Below, one piece after another: positions 1-6,494 of a DNA stretch of 24,333 bases. The DNA comes from Gammaproteobacteria bacterium (GTDB taxonomy: Bacteria > Pseudomonadota > Gammaproteobacteria > HK1). The notes under the pieces are model-generated. The model saw only the letters and a program-made list of their open reading frames with translations. It ran no database searches and had not been told where the DNA came from. The DNA is taken from NCBI GenBank assembly GCA_020444775.1, contig JAGRHX010000194.1, positions 1 to 24,333 of the forward strand. Direction: 5' to 3'. Each line of letters begins with the position of its first letter. The first letter of the stretch is position 1. A program made the position numbers and the translations under genes.

Positions 1-30
1 CCGGCACCTCACCTATGGTCGGGCTGTCGC

Positions 31-570
31 TCAGCGCACCTCGACCGAGGTCAGCTGCCACACCAAGCGATCGTTGATGCGGTTCTCCTTGAGCTCTTGA
101 TGGGCGTCCAGCGGATACATGATCCACAGTGGACCTTTGTCACGTCGGGTCAGATGCCGCCCGTTCACGGCCCAGGCCAGCAGCACCGGATAGTTCTTCA
201 GGTCGCTGAGCGGGATCTCGGCGGAGTAGTCGTTCAAGGCGATGACGTCGAGCCGCTCGCCACGGGCACCGACCGCGCTCAGGACATCGGCCAGCAGCAC
301 CCCTTCGAACTCGGGCGCGCCGTCGGTCCACGGCGTGCTGGTGGAGAAACGATGGATTCCGAGCGCGGCGAGCATGGCCTGGTCGAACTCGGCACGACCC
401 TCGGCATTGGTGCCGCTGATGTTTCCGGTCACGGTCAGTATCACCCGACCGAGCGGTTTGGATAGCTCCGCCTGCGCGGGTCCGGCGAGCAGGGTGGACA
501 AGCTGAGCAGCAAGAGCATGGCGCGACCGGTCGCTCGCGCGAACCGGCCTGCGAAGAACGATTGAATCAT
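31..570 (-). CDS. Exported molybdopterin-oxidoreductase-fold protein
   Basis: A 179-residue protein. Residues 1-34 read as a signal peptide: arginines at 9, 12 and 16, then a hydrophobic run ending GPAQA. The rest matches the small oxidoreductase molybdopterin-binding domain proteins (SUOX/YedY-like fold) by the pattern VTGNIS, STPWTDG, FEGVLLADVL, LNDYSAEIP, DKGPLWIMYPLD and VWQL near the end. The ATG at 570 is supported by a GGAGG upstream on the minus strand. There is no cysteine anywhere in the protein, so the cysteine that ligates molybdenum in sulfite-oxidase-type enzymes is absent. It may bind something else or act as a periplasmic sensor or partner subunit; that is inference. From what I recall of the family, such genes often sit beside a signalling gene. 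Any downstream partner would lie left of base 31, outside the window. Family call fairly sure, function unknown. Confidence 0.75.
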   Translation of the reverse strand: MIQSFFAGRFARATGRAMLLLLSLSTLLAGPAQAELSKPLGRVILTVTGNISGTNAEGRAEFDQAMLAALGIHRFSTSTPWTDGAPEFEGVLLADVLSAVGARGERLDVIALNDYSAEIPLSDLKNYPVLLAWAVNGRHLTRRDKGPLWIMYPLDAHQELKENRINDRLVWQLTSVEVR

Positions 571-726
571 GGATACAGCCTCCGGCGGCAGACGGATGTT
601 TCCCGCAGCGACCCGGCGTTCGGGCGCGACCTCAGTCTGGGTAACGGAAGCTGGCCTGGCGGTCTTTATGTGGCCACGTTCACAGCCTGGCCAGCTCGCG
701 GCCCGGCGGGCGCGGCGCCGCGCACA

Positions 727-1179
727 TCAGTGCACGGTCAGACAAGCGCACTCGGCGGTCTGGGTGACTCGATGCGAGACGCTGCCGAGCAACATATCCG
801 CGATCCGTCCCAGGCCCCGACGCCCCATGACGATCAGCTCGACGCCTTCCGCCTTGGCGACCTGAACGATGACAGCGCGCGGATTGCCGGCGAGAACCTG
901 TCGGTCCACGTGCTCCACGCCCAGCTCCAGGCAACGCACCGCGGCCCGCTCGACAATCTGGTGAGCGACCCCCATCAGCAGGTCGTTCTCGGTGATGTGC
1001 ACATGCTCGATACGCTCGATCTGCTCGAAGCCCGTGGGCAAACGACTGGAACCGATCGATTCGGTCACGTGCAGCACGATGACCTTCGCCGCGTAGTGCA
1101 GGGCCAGGTCGGCCGCGACCTCCACGGCCCTGTCCGAGCAATCCGAACCGTCGACGGCAATCAGGATCTTCTTGAACAT
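727..1179 (-). CDS. Universal stress protein, UspA family
   Basis: A 150-residue cytoplasmic protein of the usual single-domain Usp length. It opens with the family signature KKILIAVDGSD, with the ATP-contacting Asp at residue 10. It carries the ATP-binding motif G-x2-G-x9-G-S at residues 119-133 (GRRG ... LGS), which places it with the ATP-binding UspFG type rather than the non-binding UspA type. I chose the ATG at 1179 because the Usp fold starts exactly there and a G-rich ribosome-binding stretch (CGGGGGTG) precedes it. A longer reading from 1239 adds 20 residues with no family match. The protein is probably a stress-related dimer; the trigger cannot be read from the sequence. A 7-bp inverted repeat (1212-1218 with 1229-1235) lies about 30 bases upstream of the start. 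Confidence 0.9.
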   Translation of the reverse strand: MFKKILIAVDGSDCSDRAVEVAADLALHYAAKVIVLHVTESIGSSRLPTGFEQIERIEHVHITENDLLMGVAHQIVERAAVRCLELGVEHVDRQVLAGNPRAVIVQVAKAEGVELIVMGRRGLGRIADMLLGSVSHRVTQTAECACLTVH

Positions 1180-1310
1180 CTTGCACCCCCGGTATGGCTT
1201 ACCGACACGCACCGAGCCGCCGCTGCCTGGCTCGGACACGGTATCGATCCTGCGCAGACCACGAGCGGCGGGTCTTGATACCGGTCAATGCCCGTTCGTC
1301 GTTGCACGAC

Positions 1311-2059
1311 TCATGACGTGACCACCCGTCGCAGCACCGTTGCCGTGAGTGCCTCGACGGACATCGCGTCGGCGCCAATCGCCACGAAGCTGAGGATGCG
1401 CACGGGCGGGTCGATCGGTAACGTCAGCAACACACCGCTGTCTCGCCCGGGACCGATCAGGCAGTCGTCGAGCAGACAAAGGAGCTCACGCAAGCCTGGC
1501 AAGGATTCGCTCGGGCTGGAGACGTCGACGATTCGCAGCTGGCTCGCGGCGCGCCCGGTGCCCACGCAGGCAACGGTGTCCCCGGCCTCCGCCCCATCGA
1601 AGGGCCGCCGCGGATGAAAACGACTGCTGATGCTGAGCGGCGTGGACACGCCACCCCGATGGCGCGTGCGGCCAGCGCACCGCGAGGCCGACCGCGCGCG
1701 CCAGCGACGCTGACGATGTTCGGTCGGACAAGGCCGACACGGTCGGCGAGATAACGTTCGAAATGCCGGGCGCGCGGCGTGCCCAGCAGATAGACGTCAG
1801 CGTCCCCGGCGAGCCCCAGCATGCGGTACTGAAAGCGCACTGCATCGGCGTCGGTGCTGAGCTGGATGCTGCTGTGGTCTTCCAGATAGACGGTCGGGGT
1901 TGCACCGCGCCCCGCGGCTACACCGGGCGCGACCGACGCCCCGCCGGCGAGCAGCCGGTCACCGGTCAGCAGTCGATTGGCGAGCCTGTCGCCGACACGC
2001 CGATCCGCTGCCTCCAGCGACGGCACCGGGATCGGCACGATATGCCAGGGCCGCGGCAT
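1311..2059 (-). pseudogene. Frame-disrupted gene, possibly ATP-grasp related
   Basis: Two overlapping minus-strand frames look like halves of one protein. The first starts at ATG 2059 and reads as convincing coding sequence for about 120 residues (TPTVYLEDHSSIQLSTDADA, then ERYLADRVGLVRPNIVSVAG). Beyond about 1690 it degrades into Arg/Pro/Ser-rich shadow sequence. Sensible coding resumes in another frame from about 1655 (VSTPLSISSRFHPRRPF, then DTVACVGTG and LLTLPIDPPVRILSFVAIGA) and stops at 1311. The open reading frame of that second half begins only at a GTG at 1649, inside the first. The N-terminal part resembles, from memory, the pre-ATP-grasp region of a family of ATP-grasp ligases, but no ATP-grasp nucleotide-binding motif is visible. 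A deletion in the middle would explain both the frame change and the short total length. A sequencing error is the alternative. Disruption fairly likely, family assignment weak. Confidence 0.45.
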
Positions 2060-2134
2060 GCTCAGGGCGAGGATCGCGTTGCCGGCGCTACTTGCGTTCC
2101 GGGGCGGTCCGGATACTCGGGATAGACGCCGCGA

Positions 2135-2653
2135 TCAGCAGCGGTCACCTGCAGCCTGCCTCAGAGCCGCCACCTCCCGCCAGGCCGGGGCCCGCTCGCG
2201 CCACTGCTGAAGCTTCATGAGCTGACTGCGCTTCTCGTCGGTGCTCAGGCCACCCATCACCCCGAACAGCTCACCGCACTCGGCCACGTGCACCTGCATG
2301 GCCTCGACACGATGCAGCAGCTCACGGCGATCCAGGGCCTGCAGCTGAGCCTCATCGCGCGCGTAGCACAGACCCTCGATTACCCGCAGCGCGCTGGCGT
2401 GGTCGCGATACAAGCTCTGGACCTCCTCGGGCTCCAGGAATCGTTCCAGCGCCGGATAGAAATCGATCTCCTCGAAAACGATGTGCGCGCCACACTCCCG
2501 GTCGATCCGCCGGGCGTGGACACGCGCGCCACCCATGTCAGCGACACGCAGGCTGACCGCCAGCTCGTGCAGGTGTCTGCCCAAGGTCGCGTGATCGACC
2601 CGAAACGCCTCGAACAGACGTTCGTTGATCTGGCTCAGCTCTTCGTTGCTCAT
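2135..2653 (-). CDS. Hemerythrin-like (HHE) domain protein
   Basis: A 172-residue, mostly helical cytoplasmic protein. It shows the hemerythrin/HHE spacing of candidate di-iron ligands: His21 (RVDHATLGRH), His57 with Glu61 (AHIVFEEIDFYP), His85 (YRDHASAL) and His122 with nearby Glu125/Glu128 (MQVHVAECGELF). Such proteins bind O2 or NO or sense iron and oxygen; which applies here cannot be told. I prefer ATG 2653. The GTG at 2671 and ATG at 2665 lie inside a perfect 13-bp inverted repeat (2664-2693) that would bury them in a hairpin. No strong Shine-Dalgarno is visible for any of them. The gene lies next to the stress protein and the broken gene on the same strand, a grouping consistent with redox or nitrosative stress genes, which is inference. 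Confidence 0.8.
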   Translation of the reverse strand: MSNEELSQINERLFEAFRVDHATLGRHLHELAVSLRVADMGGARVHARRIDRECGAHIVFEEIDFYPALERFLEPEEVQSLYRDHASALRVIEGLCYARDEAQLQALDRRELLHRVEAMQVHVAECGELFGVMGGLSTDEKRSQLMKLQQWRERAPAWREVAALRQAAGDRC

Positions 2654-2663
2654 GGACGCTAGC

Positions 2664-2693
2664 ATCAACACCCGGTGCCGACCGGGTGTTGAT
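2664..2693. promoter_or_regulatory. Perfect 13-bp inverted repeat, 4-base loop
   Basis: ATCAACACCCGGT (2664-2676), loop GCCG, then its exact complement ACCGGGTGTTGAT (2681-2693). It lies 11 bases upstream of the hemerythrin ATG on the minus strand and 8 bases upstream of the amidotransferase-remnant ATG on the plus strand. The arms are not followed by a T-run on either strand, so an operator for a dimeric repressor or a translation-blocking hairpin fits better than a terminator. Confidence 0.6.
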
Positions 2694-2700
2694 CGAGGTC

Positions 2701-2814
2701 ATGTGTCGCCTGTACGCCTTTCATGCCACCGAGCCGACCAAGGTGGAATGCACCCTGGTCCATGCGCAGAACGCCCTGCTCGCGCAGAGTCGCCGCGACC
2801 GCGCCGGGCGCTAA
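2701..2814 (+). pseudogene. N-terminal remnant of a class II glutamine amidotransferase
   Basis: ATG at 2701 opens a 37-codon reading frame ending at TAA 2812-2814. It begins MCRLYAFHATEPTKVECTL and continues VHAQNALLAQSRRD. This matches the start of class II (Ntn-type, YafJ-like) glutamine amidotransferases, where Cys2 becomes the N-terminal nucleophile after Met removal. Full-length members run to about 250-300 residues, and the next expected motif (DGWG, carrying the following active-site residues) is absent. The fragment therefore cannot be active. The break comes after the conserved AQSR segment and the TAA overlaps the stop codon of the converging cupin gene (2811-2813), as if a deletion joined the two. 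A GAGG at 2695-2698 is too close to the ATG to be a good ribosome-binding site. The similarity is clear by eye; decay rather than a functional micropeptide is inference. Confidence 0.7.
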
Positions 2815-3365
2815 CGATTCAGCGGCACCGCGTCAATCAACACCCCGGCAAGCAACGCCGGCTCCTCACCATGATTGACCCAGGAATGATTCGTGCCACG
2901 CTGAATCACCACGTCGAACGGCTTCAGCCGCACCTCACCCTCGTCCAGCAACAGTGACACATCGCCGCTGAGCAGGATGATGTAGTCGAGCGTCTCGGTG
3001 GTGTGCATGCCAGGATGACGCGCATGACGATCGCGATTGTGCGACGCGCCCATGCCGCTGAACACCGCGTCCGCGACCCGCTGACGCTCCTCGGGGCTCA
3101 TCTTCGCCTGCAATCGTTCCGGCAGGATCTGGAAGAAGCGGAACACGCTGCCACCCGCGGGAGGACTCAACACCACCTCGGTGGCCGCCGCATCGGCCGC
3201 CCCTTCGTTGCTCGGCGGTGACCCGAAGGTTCGCCAGAGGTCGGTCAGGCCGCGTCCCGGCTGCAGCGGATTCTCGCGCGTGTGTGGTGAGACCTCGTCA
3301 GAGACGATGATCGAACGCCCTCGATCGTCATGGCCGGTCACCACCCGTCTTACCGGTCTGAGCAT
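2811..3365 (-). CDS. Cupin-domain protein
   Basis: A 184-residue protein starting LRPVRRVVTGHDDRGRSI. It has a proline/glycine-rich middle and one C-terminal cupin barrel: HPGMHTTETLDYIILLSGDV (metal-side strand pair), DEGEVRLKPFDVVIQRGTNHSWVN (second cupin motif with its His) and a final ALLAGVLIDAVPL strand. This architecture is typical of single-domain cupins near catabolic genes; no substrate is known to me. The ATG at 3365 is supported by GAGGAG just upstream, which overlaps the TGA of the preceding GNAT-nitrilase gene, so the two genes form a translationally coupled operon. A longer in-frame reading to 3689 was not used because it lies inside the nitrilase coding region. The stop codon overlaps that of the converging amidotransferase remnant. 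Confidence 0.82.
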   Translation of the reverse strand: MLRPVRRVVTGHDDRGRSIIVSDEVSPHTRENPLQPGRGLTDLWRTFGSPPSNEGAADAAATEVVLSPPAGGSVFRFFQILPERLQAKMSPEERQRVADAVFSGMGASHNRDRHARHPGMHTTETLDYIILLSGDVSLLLDEGEVRLKPFDVVIQRGTNHSWVNHGEEPALLAGVLIDAVPLNR

Positions 3366-3375
3366 GTTCCGCTCC

Positions 3376-4965
3376 TCAGTCCTGTCTGTTGCGCCAGCGC
3401 ACCGAGTACAGGTCGAAGCGCCGGTCCTTGAGATTCTGCACGGTGCCGGCACGCCGCGCCGACTCCAGATCGCCAAGCCGTAGATCGGCGAAGGCCACCA
3501 TCTCCGCGTTGGGGGTGGTGTCGGCGGCGATGCCGTCGCGCGCGAACGGGAAATCACACGGCGTGAGTATGCAGCTCTGCGCGTACTGGATGTCCATGTT
3601 CTCCACGTTCGGCAGGTTGCCGACGTTGCCCGCGAGCACCACGTAACACTGGTTCTCGACCGCACGGGCGTGTCCACAGTAGCGCACACGCAGATAGCTC
3701 TGACGCTCGTCGGTGCAGAACGGCACGAACAGGATCCTGGCGCCCTGATCGATGAGATGCCGTCCCAGCTCCGGGAACTCGCAGTCGTAGCAGATGAGCA
3801 CGCCTATGGGACCGCAGTCGGTCTGGATGGTATTCAGCGACGAGCCACCGCTGATACCCCACCAGTAGCGTTCGTTCGGCGTCGGGTGGATCTTCGCCTG
3901 CATGTGCAACGAGCCGTCGCGCAGACACACATAGGAGATGTTGCGCAGCTCGCCGCTGTCGTCCAGGGTGGGATGTGAACCGCCGATGATGTTGATGTTG
4001 AAGGACACGGCGAGCCGGCTGAGCAGGGCCTTCAGCGCCGGGGTATGCTCGGCCACCCGGGCCACCGCCTCGGCGGCCGGCAGCGAACGTTCCTCCAGCG
4101 ACAGCAGCTGCAGCGTGAACAGCTCGGGAAAGACCACGAAGTCACCGTTGTAGTCGGCGACGACGTCGACGAAGTACTCGACCTGGCGCGCGAACTCCTC
4201 GAACGAGCCGATACGCCGTTGCTGGTACTGGACGATGCCCACCCGCACGCTCTCCGGCGGACCGGCACGCACCCCGCTACGAGCCGTCGCATCCTGCGGA
4301 TACTCGACGTACTTGGAGTTCTTCCACACCAGCAGCACGCCGAATCCCAGCGATTCCCGATCCTCGGGCAGGTAGTCGGGCATCACCCGTACCACCTCGA
4401 AGCCGTTGCGTAGCTGAAAGGAGATCACGGGGTCGCGCAGCTTGCGTTCGCGCAGCTGATCCACATAGGCCTCCGCCGAGCCGACGCGGCCGATACGGCG
4501 CGCCAGGCCCGACAGCCGTCCGCAGATCACCACCCCCTTCAAGCCCAGACGCTCGGCCAGCGCCTTGCGTGCGCGGTACAGCCGCTGGCCGATCCGCAGA
4601 CCACGATGCCGGGGGCTGACACACATCTCCATGCCGTACAGCCAGGCGCCATCCGGATCGTGTCGCGAGGCGAAACCTCCGCCGGTGATGCTGTGCCAGT
4701 CGTGCGGACCGAAGGCCACGGTCTCGGAGACCATGAACGAGGCGCAATAGCCGACGATGGCCTGCTCGTAGACGACCACCAGCTGACCCTGCGGAAAGTT
4801 CTGGATGCGACCGCGCAGCTGCGCGGCCGACTCTATAGGGAAGTCCGGATAGGCTTGTCTGGACAACGCCTGGATGGCATCGATATCGGCATTGGTGGCG
4901 ACACGAACCTCGATTCGGGGCGTCTGTTCCTTGCCCGAAGGCGCCTTGTCTTGATTGTCGGACAT
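3376..4965 (-). CDS. GNAT acetyltransferase fused to a carbon-nitrogen hydrolase
   Basis: A 529-residue two-domain protein. Residues about 17-215 form a GNAT domain with acetyl-CoA-binding motif A around 114-130 (MCVSPRHRGLRIGQRLY). Residues about 238-525 form a nitrilase-superfamily domain with the full catalytic triad visible: Glu281 (VVFPELF), Lys358 (MQAKIHPTPNE) and Cys392 (LICYDCEFPE). Nitrilase-superfamily members cleave amides or nitriles, and the fusion suggests amide hydrolysis and N-acylation act on the same or linked substrates. This fusion is an established family; its substrate is unknown to me. ATG 4965 is the natural start of the GNAT part, though its Shine-Dalgarno is weak. 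It lies directly upstream of the cupin gene in an operon. Domain calls are sure; the reaction is not. Confidence 0.92.
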   Translation of the reverse strand: MSDNQDKAPSGKEQTPRIEVRVATNADIDAIQALSRQAYPDFPIESAAQLRGRIQNFPQGQLVVVYEQAIVGYCASFMVSETVAFGPHDWHSITGGGFASRHDPDGAWLYGMEMCVSPRHRGLRIGQRLYRARKALAERLGLKGVVICGRLSGLARRIGRVGSAEAYVDQLRERKLRDPVISFQLRNGFEVVRVMPDYLPEDRESLGFGVLLVWKNSKYVEYPQDATARSGVRAGPPESVRVGIVQYQQRRIGSFEEFARQVEYFVDVVADYNGDFVVFPELFTLQLLSLEERSLPAAEAVARVAEHTPALKALLSRLAVSFNINIIGGSHPTLDDSGELRNISYVCLRDGSLHMQAKIHPTPNERYWWGISGGSSLNTIQTDCGPIGVLICYDCEFPELGRHLIDQGARILFVPFCTDERQSYLRVRYCGHARAVENQCYVVLAGNVGNLPNVENMDIQYAQSCILTPCDFPFARDGIAADTTPNAEMVAFADLRLGDLESARRAGTVQNLKDRRFDLYSVRWRNRQD

Positions 4966-4985
4966 GAAAGAGCACTGGCCTCGCT

Positions 4986-5010
4986 TGACGACGGATTCCT
5001 GACGACGGAT
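4986..5010. repeat. Direct repeat TGACGACGGAT, two copies, 14-bp period
   Basis: TGACGACGGAT occurs at 4986-4996 and again at 5000-5010, just upstream of the GNAT-nitrilase start on the minus strand. A TAGAAT hexamer lies a little further upstream on that strand (around 5029-5034) and could be a -10 element, but I see no convincing -35. The pair could be an operator or chance duplication. Confidence 0.35.
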
Positions 5011-5106
5011 ACAAGGACCGGTCTCATTCTAACCACCGTCCACGCCGCCGGCGGCGCGGACGCGGATACCTTGGACCGGCACCACCAGGTGTCGTGGGGG
5101 TGAAGC

Positions 5107-6162
5107 TCAGACCTGGACCGGGACCGGTGCCGGAAGCACGCGCTGGGTCAGATCGATATCCCGGCCGTCGATGGCGACCAGTGGCCGCGGCTCGGCAGCG
5201 GTGCCGAACAGAACCCGGAATCGATGCTCATAGGTGTGTCGCTCGAGCATGACCGCCAGGATCTCGCGTCGCCGCCGCTCGCGCTCCGTCTCGTTGGCCA
5301 GGTAGAAGCGTACCTGCTCGACCAGCTCGTCGAGATCCGAGTAGCTGGGCATCAGATGACCGAAGCCGGTGCCGGCCAGGGCCGGCTGGTGATCGGTGAT
5401 CTCGAATCCGCCGGCGGCCGGGATCTCGAACAGCTTCATGTTGAAGCCGTTGGCGGTCACCCCCTGGTGGAGGTTCAAGGCGATCTTCGAGCAGGCGTGC
5501 ACCTTCAAGGTGTCACGCATGTGCAGTCGGCCGCGACTGCGCACGCGTCGAGCTCGCCGCCAGCTTCGCCCCCAGACCGCGACCCGTTCCGGCAGACGCG
5601 CATCCAGATACTCGATCATCCGCTCGCGCTCGGGGGTGTGGGTGCCGACGAAGGAGACGTCGCAGGCGAAACGCCGCCGCTCGGCGACATCGGGTCGCAC
5701 GTTCAGGTGCCATGCGCGGCTGATGGCGAACGGGAAATACACCGCGTGCCCGACCCCGCGTTCAAGCATCTGCCGGTGCAGCCCCAAGGTCGGCAGCAGA
5801 TAGAGATCCACTGCCTCGGGACTGGCCGCCAGCGCGTAACGGTCCAGTGGCAGGGGGTCACCTATCCAGTAGACGATGCGGATGCCCGGACACGATGCGC
5901 GGATCCGCTCGATGGTCGGCACGTCCAGTCGCCCCTGGATCGACAGCAGCAGGTCGGCCGGGTGCTCGGCCAGCGCCTCGAGCAGGCGCGCGCGCATGTA
6001 TTCGTTGTGGCTCTGGCCATGCAGCTTGCGCCGCAACCGGCCCAGCAGGGTCTTGCGATTGTGGAAGAACACCCGGGTCTGATGGCCCAGACCGCGGATC
6101 GCCGCCTCGCTGACCTCGGTCCAAAGCCCCATCCAGCTGGGCCCCTCGATGCAGATCCTCAT
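5107..6162 (-). CDS. Glycosyltransferase, CgeB-like
   Basis: A 351-residue protein beginning MRICIEGPSWMGLWTEVSEA, a Rossmann-type first strand and Gly-rich turn as in GT-B glycosyltransferases. The C-terminal half has the CgeB / glycosyl-transferase group 1_2 pattern: CDVSFVGTHTPERERMIEYL, then KIALNLHQGVTANGFNMKLFEIPAAGGFEITDH split by only short loops, and a final helical tail with HTYEHRF. No signal peptide or membrane segment is seen, so it is probably cytoplasmic, acting on a surface glycan or modifying a protein or lipid. I chose ATG 6162 because the fold starts there. An upstream in-frame reading to 6495 is Arg/Ala/Pro-rich shadow sequence and would overlap the divergent gene start. 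No other polysaccharide gene is nearby. Family call good, acceptor unknown. Confidence 0.8.
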   Translation of the reverse strand: MRICIEGPSWMGLWTEVSEAAIRGLGHQTRVFFHNRKTLLGRLRRKLHGQSHNEYMRARLLEALAEHPADLLLSIQGRLDVPTIERIRASCPGIRIVYWIGDPLPLDRYALAASPEAVDLYLLPTLGLHRQMLERGVGHAVYFPFAISRAWHLNVRPDVAERRRFACDVSFVGTHTPERERMIEYLDARLPERVAVWGRSWRRARRVRSRGRLHMRDTLKVHACSKIALNLHQGVTANGFNMKLFEIPAAGGFEITDHQPALAGTGFGHLMPSYSDLDELVEQVRFYLANETERERRRREILAVMLERHTYEHRFRVLFGTAAEPRPLVAIDGRDIDLTQRVLPAPVPVQV

Positions 6163-6494
6163 GCGCGCTGCCGCCGACTGGAGGGTGCAGGTCGTGCTGA
6201 TGCGCTTGGGCGGGGCACACCGCGGACCAGGCCAGGTCGCGGCGCGTGTCGGATGGGGATGTCGGCGTTCATGGGCCGGATTCTCGCACGCGCGATGCGC
6301 GCGCAGGACCCGGCGACGGCCGGCGCGCGCGTCGGCTCCTCGAACCCCGGCACTCATGAAGACCGGCGCTCCGATTGGGCACGTCGCGAATCGACAGGCC
6401 GGGGCGTTCAGGGTAGAAACAGGGGTAGAAACAGGCTGGGCATCGGCCCGCGGCAGACCGGTCAGGCAAGAACCACAGTCTCGGAGCACGCGCA
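6163..6494. other. Divergent intergenic region
   Basis: This 332-base stretch separates the minus-strand glycosyltransferase from the plus-strand monooxygenase. It carries no convincing coding sequence; overlapping long open frames across it are compositional. The recognisable structure is the 12-bp tandem duplication at 6411-6434. No clear sigma-70 promoter hexamer pair or terminator could be picked by eye. Confidence 0.6.
6411..6434. repeat. Tandem 12-mer GGGTAGAAACAG, two exact copies
   Basis: Two adjacent exact copies (6411-6422 and 6423-6434) lie about 60 bases upstream of the monooxygenase ATG at 6495 in the divergent region. They are A-rich in an otherwise very GC-rich spacer, so an operator or activator site is plausible. 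No matching copies were noticed elsewhere in the window. Confidence 0.5.

Noticed and set aside
1212..1235. 7-bp hairpin upstream of the universal stress gene
   Set aside because: CCGAGCC/GGCTCGG with a 10-base loop is short for such a GC-rich sequence and has no T-run; recorded only in the neighbouring gene entry.
2811..3689. Longer cupin reading starting at 3689
   Set aside because: The extra 108 codons lie inside the nitrilase domain in another frame and are Arg/Thr/Ser-rich; the ATG at 3365 has a GAGGAG site.
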